From: Morella rubra
Lineage: Eukaryota; Streptophyta; Magnoliopsida; Fagales; Myricaceae
Reading direction: 5' to 3'
Length of the DNA stretch: 64,000 nucleotides
NCBI GenBank assembly: GCA_003952965.2
Contig: CM025855.1
Coordinates: 36,231,742-36,295,741, forward strand
Both the position numbers and the translations under genes were made by a program. Positions 24,242-35,010 of the stretch are shown here, in pieces. A model generated the notes under the pieces. It was not told where the DNA came from and did not search any database. It saw only the letters and a list, made by a program, of their open reading frames with translations. Position 1 is the stretch's first letter. Each line of letters opens with the position of its first letter.

Positions 24242-25335
24242 ATGCTGAGGTGTTCCAAATCAGCTGCTTCTGCTTCTTCGCAGGCTCCTCCTAATGAAGT
24301 TATTAGTACGGAAGAGAGAAAGGCGCATATGTTTAAGCGTCAAGTTGTGGTCGAGAGGTTTGTTTGCACAACGGACTTCTACGACTTCTATTTTGAGGGC
24401 TGCACTATCCACCAAATCTTCGTCCACCATGGCTGGGAGCACATGCTCTCTTGGACCGGCCTGCCATACATACTCCTGGTTCAGGAGTTTTATGCTGCAT
24501 TGACAAAGATTGACACCAACGCTGACAAGTGGGAGGTCGTCATCCAGGGAGTTTGCATCAGGATTTCCACTAACATCCTGGCCGATTACATTGGCTTTTA
24601 GAGGCGATCAGAGGATTATCCTGCTATCAAGCCCGTAGTTGTATTGCCAAATGAAGAGGTCTTCCGATTGATGATGGGAGAGTATCAGTATTTGATACAG
24701 TCGTCATGCCGTAGAAATCTATGTCTGGGTTTTGGCCCATGTTCCACCTAATCTTCTGCCATAACATTTACACGCAGCAACATCACACAAAGTGCACCGC
24801 CCCCGAGCACAACTGATGATGATGGTGGCATGGTTGGAGCCGATTGACCTCCCTCTGCTCATGTTCTAACGATCCAAGCCGAGGCTCAGTCATCGGCTAG
24901 GGAGGGTCTACCATACAATGTGATGCTATTCCGTTCATGTTGGATTCTGGGGTAAGGGTTGGGCATCATGAGCCAACTACCCAGCTCGGCGCTATCAGCG
25001 TGTGACAGCTTGACGCAACTTGTCACATGAGCAGGCATCAGCAGCGTCAAGCTGCAGCAGCTTGAGGAGAGAGGTCTTCCGCTAGAGCAACCCGTTATCA
25101 GTTGCCACCAGCAAGTCCTCTAAGGGACATAGAGTGCCGCATTGTAGGCGCAATTGAGATTGTCATCACTCCCATCATCACCAGCCTGGCAGACATGCAG
25201 AAGAGACTCAGAGAGATTGAGTCAAGGCAGTAGGAACAATAAAAGGCTCAGGTAGACGATTAGGAAAACATCATGTAGAGGATAGATGATGTCAAGGAGC
25301 AACTACTAGCAAATCTAAAGAAGAAGTCCCAGTAG
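24242..25335 (+). pseudogene. PF20167-like plant transposon protein in E4
   Basis: The first 119 codons are open (24242-24601) with motifs VVVERFVC, GWEHMLSWTGLPY, EFYAALTKID and GVCIRISTNILADYIGF. These fit the putative plant transposon domain PF20167, in which a W.HFL-type motif precedes an EFY motif. TAG at 24599-24601 ends the frame. The same frame and its neighbours continue to about 25335 with several stops, ending in a coiled-coil-like stretch (QKRLREIES-type). The product, if any, is truncated. The function of the family is not established to my knowledge. Confidence 0.7.
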
Positions 25336-25654
25336 TTCAAATGTCGAACAGTTATTTTTTCATGTATTTATATTTATGTTATTTTGTCATGTATTTTATG
25401 TTTATTCAGACATTCGAATAGTTATGTTTGTTTATGTTATCATATTTGTGGTTGATGATCCAATTTTCAGTATGGTTTATGCATATTTTGATTTGTAATT
25501 AAATTTTGATTAAAAATGAAATAACACGAAATATTAGGAAATATTTTAATAATACAATAAAATATTATCATATAAAATAATGATAAACTGAAGACAGATA
25601 ATAAAATATTTGTTATCATATAAAATTATTATACATAATATGTAAATAATATTT

Positions 25655-26000
25655 ATGCAACATAGTTTATACATATTATAGTACCATATAGTACCTTATA
25701 CATATTATTTAACATATAGTGCCTTTTGCATATTATGTAACATATAGTACCTTATACATATTATAGTAACATATAGTGCCTTTTTCATATTATATAACAT
25801 ATATATAGTACCTTATAATATATTATAGTAACATATAGTACTTATGCATATTATGTAATAAATAGTACCTTATACATATTATTATAACATATAATACCTT
25901 ATACATATTATGTAACATATAGTACCTTATACATATTATGTAACATATAGTACCTTATACATATTATGTAACATATAGTACATTATACATATTATTAATA
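25655..26000. repeat. 28-bp tandem repeat
   Basis: About twelve imperfect copies of a unit like TATGTAACATATAGTACC followed by TTATACATAT. The last three copies are almost identical, pointing to recent local expansion. Confidence 0.9.
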
Positions 26001-27164
26001 TATAGCATATTTGTAACATATCATTATGTACTGATGAGATTTTCATACATGTACTATAATACTTACAACGATAGTTATATATCATGTTAGTAGTAATAGG
26101 ATTTTCTAACTCTCATACATGTGTTATTTAACTTACATGTGTTTGTAATTACTTAGACATATGAAGTACAAATAAATTTCTATACTTAATACTTATAGTT
26201 TACAATCAACACTTAACACATAAACTATCATACTTACATAGATAAATATATGTGTTTATTATATTTATACATAAGTGAGTATTAAAAATATTTCCATAGT
26301 CCTACACATGTGCTATAATATGTCTATAATTAATAAAATTATACTTATAATTTAATTACATATTATTTAAGTTGTTCCCAAAACAGTTCAAACATCTAAA
26401 GTATCGTTCGACTTTAAAAGGCATGAAACACACTGTTTAATTTCCAATAAAACGATCGAACGTATTTTCAATAACCGTTAGACCATTATTTGAAACTAAC
26501 AACGTCATTAAGATAGAAAAAGAACCATTCGAGCATGTGAAAAATGAGTTGGAACGAGTATTTTAAGCACGCTTTTTTGCCGCCCATTTTTTAGCGTACC
26601 ATTCTAAGGGAACCAATATCGTTCGAATGGACACCACGAACTCAAATACAACATAATCGACCGTGAGACCTCATTTCTCCCACACTCTCACAACACCACA
26701 AATTTGCCAAAAAAATTTCTTTTACAGAAACCTTACGTTTTTTTATCTTATTGTTGTAGGAAAATAACTCAAATGGAGCTTCTTTATGCTTTGGAGTAAG
26801 ATTTATGAACTTAATCAATAAATTTCTTAGTTTTGTTAGGGTTTTTTTTTTTTGTGTTTTGAATTTTTGGACGAAATTGATATTTAAATCCTCATGGTTA
26901 GTTTATACTTATTTAGGGTGTTGAATGCATATTTTAGGAATAAAAAAAAAAAAAAACATGTTTTGGGATTGATTAGAAGTTTTTAGTTCAATGAATTTCG
27001 TGATTTTTACTCATCGTTCGAACACTGTAAAAGTTTTCGTTCAAACAAAAGTGCTAAAATTTGTTCATTTACAGGGATGGCAATCATGTTCGAATGATAT
27101 TTTTATACCATTCAAGCGTATTGTGCTTGTTCGAATGTATTCGAACATTTCTTATTTTATTACG

Positions 27165-27695
27165 AAAATTAGAAGTTTTGCATTATGCACGACAAATCTA
27201 AATTTGAGGTGTTTGGCCTCAAATGAATTTGTATCACTAGTAACAGTATTAACATGCACACAAAACTAATGGCGAGCATAACAAAAGCTGATACAACATT
27301 TTCCAAACCAACATCTTTCATTGTATGGAAAGAAATAGAGAGCAATACTCTAGTCAGTAAGGCTGGACTTCCGAAAACCTTTTGGCCACACATCTGACCT
27401 AAAAAGCAGTTCTTTCCTTCCAATCTAGAACATGAAAATAACATTTTTGTAGGTTTGATGTGTACTAAAGGTTTTCAAAAGTCTAGCCCTACTGACCAGA
27501 GTATTGCTCTCTATTTCTTCCATACAATGAAAGATGCTGGTTCGAAAAATGTTGTATCAGCTTTTGTTATTCTCTTCATTAGTTTCCTATGCATGTTAAT
27601 ATTATTAAAGTGATGCAAATCCATTTGAGGCCCAACACCTTCAAATTTAGATTTGTCGTACATAATGTAAAACTTCTAATTTTACTAACAAGTAA
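27165..27695. repeat. long inverted repeat inside E4
   Basis: The left arm (about 27165-27415) and right arm (about 27450-27695) are reverse complements over about 250 bases with moderate divergence. Examples are ACGACAAATCTAAATTTGA at 27190 against TCAAATTTAGATTTGTCGT at 27642, and AGAGAGCAATACTCT against AGAGTATTGCTCTCT. A transcript would fold into a long hairpin with a loop of about 30-40 bases. There is no recognisable protein in either arm. Confidence 0.85.
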
Positions 27696-28011
27696 AAAGA
27701 ACATTTTGAACATATTCGATAGACATACCTACGATCAATGTAAAAATGTTAAATATAATCCTTCATCTGCATCAGCCCTGTCTGTGGCCTTAGCTTTTCC
27801 TACGCTGATATTGAATCACCTTCACCAAAAACGATATCTAGTAGATATATAGGTAAGTTATATATATTTTACATTCAGCTGACTTTTTTTTAATGATTAT
27901 GTTTGTCAATTATTTAAGCATTATATTGATTACAATTTATGATTTAGTAAGAGTTGGATGCATGCGATGGCCAAGATAGATATTATTAATTCTTATTGCG
28001 TATTGTATTTA

Positions 28012-28210
28012 GGTGTGTTTGTTTACTAAATTTTAGGCTTTCCAAAATTTTAAATAATAAAATATTACAATATAACTCTCTCTCCATCAAATCATTACTT
28101 TTCACTATAATAAATATAAAAAATTCATTCAAAATCTTTTCTTCACTTTTTCACCAATTTCAATACCCAAAATTTTAACATCCCCAAAATTTTAACACTC
28201 AAGCACAACC
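28012..28210. mobile_element. Tourist-like MITE nested in E4
   Basis: A 199-bp AT-rich element starting GGTGTGTTTG and ending CAAGCACAACC, flanked by TTA at 28009-28011 and 28211-28213. Terminal inverted similarity extends into TTTGTTTACTAAATTTT against AAAATTTTAACACTCAAG. The TTA duplication and termini suit PIF/Harbinger Tourist MITEs. Related fragments occur at 29107-29222 and about 48410-48575. Confidence 0.75.
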
Positions 28211-28930
28211 TTAATTGTTTCAAATATTGTGATTAATTATTTAATTGTACATTTTGTTAATAATTTTTTATTTAATAATTTTCTAGCAATTTTTTAATTT
28301 GATATAAAAATAAAAAAAATCCGTTCCGACGTTAGTTTTTGCGTTCGAAATATAGTGTGCCACTCCTACGTTCAAACCCTATTCGAACGTTTCTTCGTTT
28401 CCATTTATAACATGTTCGAAAAACTACTTTTTTATTCCTCAATCGGTATATCAAACGGATTTAACAATATCTGTTGGAACGTCATAAAAAGTTCGAATAT
28501 TTTTTACCTTTAGATCCGAACGTATATCGAGTGAAATGTTGTAACTCATTAAGAACGGTTACAGACGTTCCATTTTACAGCGTTGGAACGGTATCCGAAA
28601 TATCGAACGTAAAATTTTTGTTGTGATTCGAACGTTAATTTGCCTTATCGAACGAATTTATATTTTCTGTCGAAACCCATTTGAACATAATCCTCAATTG
28701 TTCGTTCTAAAGAGTTCGAACGATAATTTATTTTTGGGAAGGAAGTTTTCTCATCCCAGAAAAGTACTTTTTAGGACGGAACATAATTTCCGTCCCAAAT
28801 ACCTTTTGTAACAAACTTGTTGGGACAGTTGGGGCGACTGATGAATTTCGTACCAAAGACATTTTTGTGTTGAAATTTGGGTTTTTTGGGATGGAAAAAT
28901 TCGTCCCAAAAACCAATTTTTGTTGTAGTT

Positions 28931-29223
28931 AAAATACAATAAATAAATATTTATGGGTGCTTGGAAAAAAAAACTCAAGGATTTTGGTGTTTAGGGGGAG
29001 GGGTGGGGGTTCCCATTAGGTCATTCCCTGACTAAAAGATTATTGATCATGACATGTAATTCCGGTGAATGTGATTGGACTCTCCAAGATCATGTTCATC
29101 CACATATATGGTGTTTGCATCTCAAAATTTTAGTCATTCTAAAATTTTAGTCAAGAAAAAATAAACTATAAAATAATTTCTCTCTCTCATCAAATCATCT
29201 CTTTTATATAAAAACATACAAAA
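28931..29223. other. resumed duplicated flank plus MITE fragment
   Basis: 28931-29106 continues the type X 3' flank (GGTTCCCATTAGGTCATTCC). 29107-29222 is a partial MITE (GGTGTTTGCATCTC, then CATCAAATCATCTC) related to 28012-28210. Its edge coincides with the missing 5' end of the type Y pseudogene that follows. Confidence 0.65.
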
Positions 29224-29642
29224 TTCTGCTTGTAATTGGAGTCCTGCAAGCTCATGACGTCCTTGCGCTTTCCTCTTTCCTGTCCACTAATGCCCTCTAA
29301 CCAGATTCCTGATCACCCTTCTAATTAGGTTGAGCATTTTTGCAGCCCATTGCGTTGCTGCCTCAACACAAAACTTAGAGGGTGTAAAAAGAAGAAAAGA
29401 GATTACCCTACTATTTCACACCATCGCTGTATTGAACTTGGCTTCATCAATTGCTTTGGTCATTCTTCTCCCCATGACCCAGCGTATGCCCCTACTCAAA
29501 ATTGCTTGAAAGTTTGCCGTGTTTACGAAGAATATTCTACTTATGTAGCTTGTTTGCTTAGGTATCGTAAAGATTCCTTCAAAAGGTCTAAGAGTTTATC
29601 TACAGGTAGAATCCATGAGACCAACTTTGTCCTGCAAAGGTA
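29224..29642 (+). pseudogene. Type Y cysteine-rich secreted protein, 5'-truncated pseudogene
   Basis: Aligns with 12193-12610 from ATTCTGCTTGTAATTGGAGT onward. The start codon and the first part of the signal peptide are missing, replaced by MITE sequence. A one-base insertion lies in the linker, and an in-frame TAG at 29326-29328 lies before the first conserved cysteine. Downstream, an open frame from 29350 keeps RCCLNTKLRGC, CIELGFINCF and CLKVC, but the final conserved cysteine (LLKC in the paralogue) is Tyr (LLRY). Confidence 0.88.
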
Positions 29643-29889
29643 AAAATGAGAACGAATTATGTGTAAAAAGAAATTGTGTACAGCTATGTAAAAGGACGGT
29701 TGTATTTGAAGAAAAAAATGTGCTAGCCTTAAAACGTTGGATTTGTTTCTTTAAATCACACCGTCACTTTGTATAGCTTTGCAAAATTTGTCTTTACACA
29801 ATCATTTCTCGGTAAAAACTCGGTCACTCTCTCTTCTTCCTGCATTACCACACACGAATGTATAAATAAAATGCTAGAGTAATGTCTTT

Positions 29890-30688
29890 TTTTTGGGTAA
29901 CTGGTAAGTATATTGATTCCCAAGAACTATACAAAAGCGGGCCAAGCCCAGGTAACAACAGGAAAAAAAATCTAAACCCTCACATGAGGGTTAACTCAAT
30001 AGAAAAAAAAAAAAAAAAACGTCAAAGCACAAAAATATTCTCAGAAAAACGCCATCGCCTAGCAAGCTGTACATTTGCCCCTGTTTCCTTCATGTTCTTA
30101 AGGTTGTTAATCCTATCCACAACTGTCGAACAAATATCATAGAAGATGTGGATTAACCTTCTAGAGCGTCCAGTGAAGACTCTGCTATTGCGTTCCCTCC
30201 ATATATAATAAATTGCTGCAGTAAACATAAGCCTTAGTACTCGTGCCCTCCATGTTTTACCTTTCCATTTCCTCAGCCACACCACAACATCCTTCCATTT
30301 AGTCAAGTGTCTACAGATCTCACATTTATCTAGAAGCAACAACCAAACACAATGGGAGAACTTACAGTCAAAGAACAAGTGCTCCGCATGTTCAAGTGGG
30401 TGACCACAAAAAACACAAGTTGTATTATTCCCCATCCCTCTTGCCCTCAACAAAACCTTAGTGTTCAATCTTTCCTTAATAACCAACCAAGAAATAAAGG
30501 AAAACCGTGGAACGGAACTAGCTCCCCAGAGGATGTGGAACCAAGGGACTTTAGGAGGGGATAAGGTAATCGAGTGCACTACGGAGCTTACTGAAAAAAT
30601 ACCAGTTGGGCTAGGGTCCCAAACAATAATGTCCTCCCTATTCGGCCATGGGTGGAAAAGAGCCGATGTTTGTCACTCCACTTCTGTG
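29890..30688 (-). mobile_element. 5'-truncated LINE with 15-bp target duplication
   Basis: Flanked by TAGAGTAATGTCTTT at 29875-29889 and 30689-30703. The paralogue near 12855 holds a single uninterrupted copy of this sequence, so the empty site is visible in the same window. The T-rich left edge is the poly(A) end. The minus-strand frame 30579-30022 (185 codons) carries CVFCGHPLEHAEHLFFDC (zf-RVT) and IYYIWRERNSRVF. Its long open frame suggests a fairly recent insertion. Confidence 0.93.
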
Positions 30689-30703
30689 TAGAGTAATGTC
30701 TTT

Positions 30704-32113
30704 GTGCTTTCAGATCGCGTAATAAAGATGCTGCCTGCACGTTCGGGCAGGATGGTGCACGGCGGACATGGTTCATGCCGATCCATGGCACCCCACTTTA
30801 TCTTCTCTTGCTGATTAATTTGTAATGTGACTTTATAAGTTATCTGAAATGTTGGAATAAAGAGAAGTGTACGTTTACTGGATATATGTATAGTAAACGT
30901 TTCAGCTGATCTTTAATGTTGTTGAGGCGTATGATTTGGGCCTATTGGACCACGACGTACGTTCTTTAATTGACTTGGTTTCATTCGACCCCTAATTGAA
31001 TTTTTTGTGAGTCATACTTCTTATACAAAACCTTTTGATTAGGGTCAGAAGGTATTACTTCTACATGCTTTTATTAGGGTACATAAGAAGTTAATTTAAC
31101 GCTAAACAGTAAATCTAAATACCAAAAGTTAAAAGTAACTAATTAATTACTATTCAATTGGAAATCATTTTGATAATTGTTTGGTTTTTGGTACACCTTT
31201 TACGTGGAGGAATGACTCAACACATTGTGATGTTTGGGTAGCTTTGCTCATGATCCTGAGGAATTACTATTCCTAATTGGACCCCTACAAGTCGAAATGG
31301 CATTGCAAAAAAATTGTATTATATAGATTAATACGTTCTAAGCCTTTCGAGGCTTGGAAGTCCAAGCTAGAATATTATTATTTTAAGCAAAATTAGCTTA
31401 AATTAACAACTGGTCAGTTATTTGTAGAAAGAACTTTGCTGTTATTGAATACATAGATAGCTATTAGCTTGTTCAAGTAGTTTTCAAAGGAAAATCTTCT
31501 ACCGTATAAGATTTATTACTTGCTTTTGTCTATGTTAGTTCCTCTCTACTAGATTATCTTACTTCAAAAATCCCCACCTAATTTGTGAGATTCTGATAAG
31601 CTTAAGCTTATGATCACTCTTCCAAACTAATTTTTTTTTAATAATTTTTCAAATGGGTTATTTTTTTTTTTTTTTTGTTTAATAAAAGAGAATGGTACCT
31701 CTGAAATTTATTTCAAAACCCTCACTTGTAGCAAAGAAATATTGTGATACTGCATACCGCTTCTCGGTAGACATGATGAAAATTAGTGGTTGTTAGATCT
31801 AGCAAAAGTGCTTGCAGATTCTCCAATTTAGTATTAATATATGTTTCCACTGTTTCATTACATCTCACTAGATCATTTGAGTCATGATCTTGCATTCTCA
31901 CAAGTTTCACTTGTCTTGATCCTTCTTAAAATTGGGTTTAATATATCGCTTTTCCAAAGTCAGTGCTATTAATCTTAAATAGCTAGCGCGCAATTTTCTT
32001 AATTACTGCAACAAGGTTAAAGAATAAATTAGCCTAATTAACTGTAGTTAAGACTGTCTTAACCAATAGTCATTTGGCATATATATATATATATATATAT
32101 ACAAGCTGGCCTG
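30704..32113. other. spacer between type Y copies
   Basis: 30704-31400 continues the paralogous 3' flank (as 12870-13550). 31400-32113 includes a block shared with 19160-19255, poly-T runs and a (TA)n microsatellite at 32078-32101. No gene is seen. Confidence 0.7.
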
Positions 32114-32140
32114 CTATAAAGGGTTCAAACCCTATAAATC
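32114..32140 (+). promoter_or_regulatory. candidate TATA boxes of the intact type Y gene
   Basis: CTATAAA at 32114-32120 and CCTATAAATC at 32131-32140 lie 54-80 bases before the ATG at 32194. The related pseudogene at 41680 keeps GGCCCTATAAATTTT at a similar distance, which favours the second motif. Confidence 0.55.
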
Positions 32141-32193
32141 GTTGCTGGTTAGTTAGTATAACTTCCAGAGTGTGATCAGAAATTAAGCAAATC

Positions 32194-32715
32194 ATGGCCT
32201 CGATGAAATGTTTTGGAAATCCTAAGATGGTGACTGTGGTAATTATTGTCCTCCATGTTCTGATTGGAGTCATGCAAGCCGTTGATCATCCCGGCTCTCT
32301 CCATCCAGTACTTCCCTCCGACCTTCCTCATGATCCCAGCAGCTCTCTTCATGATCAGCCTTGCAAAACACTGCGGTGTTGCCTTAAGACCAGACTTAAA
32401 GCGTGTAAAGACCGCAAAAGGGAAGCCCAGAAGAGGAATGAAGGGAAAATAAAGCGCCAAATAGTGTACGACAGCTGTATTGAGCTTAGCTTTGCTAATT
32501 GCTTCGATGAAGCTGCAGCGGATCATGACCCGGCTTATGCTTCCACGAAATATTGCTTGAAAGTTTGCCTGGAGGACGAAGTACTTTTTGCACCTTGTTT
32601 GCGAAAATGTTTCAAGCATTTCATCAAAAAAGGAAAAGGAAAAAAAAAAAAAGCACTAGGAATTCAGGTATATATATATATATATATAGAATATTCCATG
32701 AGCTCCACTTTCTGA
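32194..32715 (+). CDS. Type Y small secreted cysteine-rich protein, intact
   Basis: A 173-residue single-exon protein of unknown family. Residues 1-29 form a signal peptide (VTVVIIVLHVLIGVMQA), then a Pro/Ser/His linker. Ten cysteines follow at 57, 62, 63, 71, 95, 103, 121, 125, 135 and 139. C63-x7-C71 and C95-x7-C103 match the type X pairs. The end has C121-x3-C125-x9-C135-x3-C139, a CxxxC...CxxxC layout as in helical hairpin peptides, though no homology to those is claimed. A basic tail (KKGKGKKKK) precedes YIYIYI, encoded by a (TA)n microsatellite. The ancestral stop context CCATGAGC is still present but out of frame, so the last residues may be a late extension. Three other type Y copies are broken. 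Function is unknown; extracellular location is inferred from the signal peptide. Confidence 0.78.
   Translation: MASMKCFGNPKMVTVVIIVLHVLIGVMQAVDHPGSLHPVLPSDLPHDPSSSLHDQPCKTLRCCLKTRLKACKDRKREAQKRNEGKIKRQIVYDSCIELSFANCFDEAAADHDPAYASTKYCLKVCLEDEVLFAPCLRKCFKHFIKKGKGKKKKALGIQVYIYIYIEYSMSSTF
32671..32689. repeat. (TA)n microsatellite within the type Y coding region
   Basis: A run of alternating TA encodes Tyr-Ile repeats near the C-terminus. Any change of length not divisible by three would shift the frame and move the stop. Confidence 0.85.
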
Positions 32716-32721
32716 TGAGGT

Positions 32722-32727
32722 AATAAA
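32722..32727 (+). promoter_or_regulatory. candidate poly(A) signal
   Basis: AATAAA seven bases after the stop codon of the type Y gene; another AATAAA lies near 32860. The sequence alone cannot show which is used. Confidence 0.4.
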
Positions 32728-33439
32728 ACTCAGTCTCTTAAATTTTTCCTCTCCGCCCCGAGAACGAACACATAGATGCACATAGTATGTAATCTCTTTC
32801 TTGTCTGAATTAAACTATCCAATTTGGACGGACGGCAGGAGATTGGAGAGTATCTTAATTCAATAAAGAAAACTCTCACTTTTATATTCTTTGTAGGCCA
32901 TGCATCATTAGAAGGTTGATCACCATTCCTCCGTGTAATTTTCTCATATAATACTTAGTGGCCTGTACAATTACTTACCTCCTCTTGCATGCATGCTATT
33001 AAATTTACTTATTGAGATAATTTTCTGACCAGATCGACTGTGTCGGGGGATTTCAGAATAATTGCACGTACGTCAGTGAAGATCACATCGCTCGCAGCTC
33101 GTGTGGCAGCAGGATATCGATGTAGGACTTGGTGCAAATAAACCCCCTCCCTCTTTTGTTGCTCGTTTTGTCATGTCAGTAGTGGAAAAGTTGAAATAAA
33201 GAGATCGATGTAGACTGCTACATTGATATATCCTATATATATGTTTCTATTGGCACTTCATATAAATGACGTTGTACTTGAGGCACGATAAATAAATCTT
33301 CCAAGTTTATGTGATTTTGCTGCTACCTATGGACATAGTAGATAGCATATGTCTTTGTTGTAATTATTATAAACAATATTCCCTCCGCTTGCGAAAAAGA
33401 AGATTGCAAATCCATAGATTATTTAAAAAAAAAGGGTTA
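32728..33439. other. 3' flank of the type Y gene
   Basis: AT-rich, with no reading frame or repeat that I recognise. Confidence 0.5.
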
Positions 33440-33850
33440 AGTACCTATTGGTCCTTGGGTTTTGGACCCATTTCAATAAATATTTGAGGAAACATCATTT
33501 TAAGCCCTCTAACTACCAATGTAATTTCAAAAAGGGTCTAAACTATCACCTTTGACACATTGAGCCCATGAACTACCAAATTTCATCAATTTGCGCCCTT
33601 AAAAAAGATCTAACGATCAAACTCGTGCCACATGTGTTGTAAATAAAACATGTGGCACAATTTTGATCCTAAGATTTTATTTCAGGGCGGAATTTGATTA
33701 ATTGTAAAAGTTAGAGGGCTCAATGTGTCAAGATTGTAGTTTAGACCTCTACTTGAAATTGCATTGGTAGTTAAAAGGTTCAAAGTGACTTTTCCCTTAA
33801 ATATTTCTTGGATTTTCAAATTGATCGTAAGGTCCTTGAAGTTTATAATT
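33440..33850. repeat. foldback repeat (MITE-like)
   Basis: The segment is palindromic around about 33643 (CACATGTG...ACATGTGGCAC). The arms match over about 180 bases, for example CTCTAACTACCAATGTAATTTC against GAAATTGCATTGGTAGTTA and GACACATTGAGCCC against GGGCTCAATGTGTC. It has the structure of a Mutator-like or foldback MITE, but I could not fix the ends or a TSD. Confidence 0.65.
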
Positions 33851-34760
33851 TTTATCAAACAAATCCTTCCTTAAACTTTTATTTATAAAGTTAACGATTC
33901 TCACGTCATTTCCAATCATAAGTCTTCCAAACTAAATAAACTGAACGCCGGCTCAATTAAAAATAACATGTCATGGCAGTTTAAATCTCAGTTTGATATT
34001 GACACATAGTCTGCGGACAGCATTATTACTTTCCATATTAACTAGTAAATTCTGCGGATAATTAATATGTTATCGAAGAATATTTCAATTAATTTCTTGC
34101 AGATTGTGCAAATTCTTACTCAGTTGTTCTGATCTCTATGCCAAATCCATAAGAGTTGATCTCTTGCCAAATCCATTTCGGTTCTATGTATCGTTTTCCT
34201 AAGTCCTTATAAATAGAAGCAAGGGGAAGCCAAAATTTGCACTTAGGGGTGCCGATCGATTGTCTGAAGTACTGTTTTAAATTTTGAGTTGCCAGAACAA
34301 AGGAAATACAATAAAGAAATATTTATAGGTGCATGCTTGGAAGAAAAAAAAAAGAATTCGAAAACTCAAGGACTCTCATGTTTGGGGGACCGGGCCAAGG
34401 CGAGTATTGGGGTTTCCCCCTGACTAGAAGGTTATTGATCACATGTAGTCAAATCAAGGGTGCATGTTAATAAATTTTGATAGTACGAGAGTTCAACGTG
34501 ACAATTACATACAACGTATAAGCATGAATTTCTGCATTCAATCAATGGAAAAATTATGTTAATAATTATTTTTAAAAAAAAAAAAAAAGCAACCAAGCGG
34601 AGCCTATAATTTTAAACAGGCGGCTATGGAAATACATCCTCCCAACTCTATCCAAAAGGCTTTATGTGTCAAAGAGATCTGTTCATATAAAATTCACCGT
34701 ATTCTAGAGGTCACAGCACTTTAACAGTTTTTCTTGGAATGAAAATTAATTCAAAAAGGA
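33851..34760. other. spacer with duplicated flank fragment
   Basis: 34190-34450 matches the type X 3' flank (GCACTTAGGGGTGCCGATCG) and includes the E4 empty site GGAAATACAATAAAG at about 34310. No gene is seen. Confidence 0.65.
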
Positions 34761-35010
34761 TTTTTTTTTTTTTTTTTTTTTTTTTTTGGTAAGTAAAATA
34801 GTATTAAACAGAACAGAAACAGTTAGGCTAACACAGCCTACAAGAAGAGGGGTCAAACATCCCCTAGGGTCAAGTCCTTTTGAAACACAGTGATGTTCAG
34901 ATTGGACCTCTCCACACACCGGCCTGTCTTAATAGTACAGGCAATTCGACTCTACAAGTTGTATCAAAGACATCTAGTAAGGTTTATTTTCAAATTATAT
35001 TATACGGAGT
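34761..35010 (-). mobile_element. probable LINE 3' end
   Basis: A 27-base T run followed by GGTAAGTAAAATAGTATT looks like the reverse complement of a LINE 3' tail, similar in style to the T-run ends at 29890 and 50621. It is cut by the hAT element that begins at 35019. No coding motif is preserved. Confidence 0.45.

Larger units (their letters stand above)
22954..28930. mobile_element. CACTA-like element E4
   Basis: The left end is CACTACAACAAATTTC. The right end is ...AATTTTTGTTGTAGTT, whose last base is T instead of the expected G. Flanking AAA on both sides is consistent with a 3-bp TSD, and the empty site is preserved as GGAAATACAATAAAG at about 34310. Inverted GGGACGGAATT/TTCGTCCCAAAA motifs occupy both termini. 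The interior (23190-24200 and 26380-28700) has many TTCGAACG-type palindromes. It holds a PF20167-like frame, a 28-bp tandem repeat, a long inverted repeat and a nested Tourist-like MITE. Length is about 5977 bp. Confidence 0.88.

Noticed and set aside
25655-26000. CRISPR-like spacing of repeats
   Set aside because: Contiguous tandem repeat with no unique spacers, in a plant genome.
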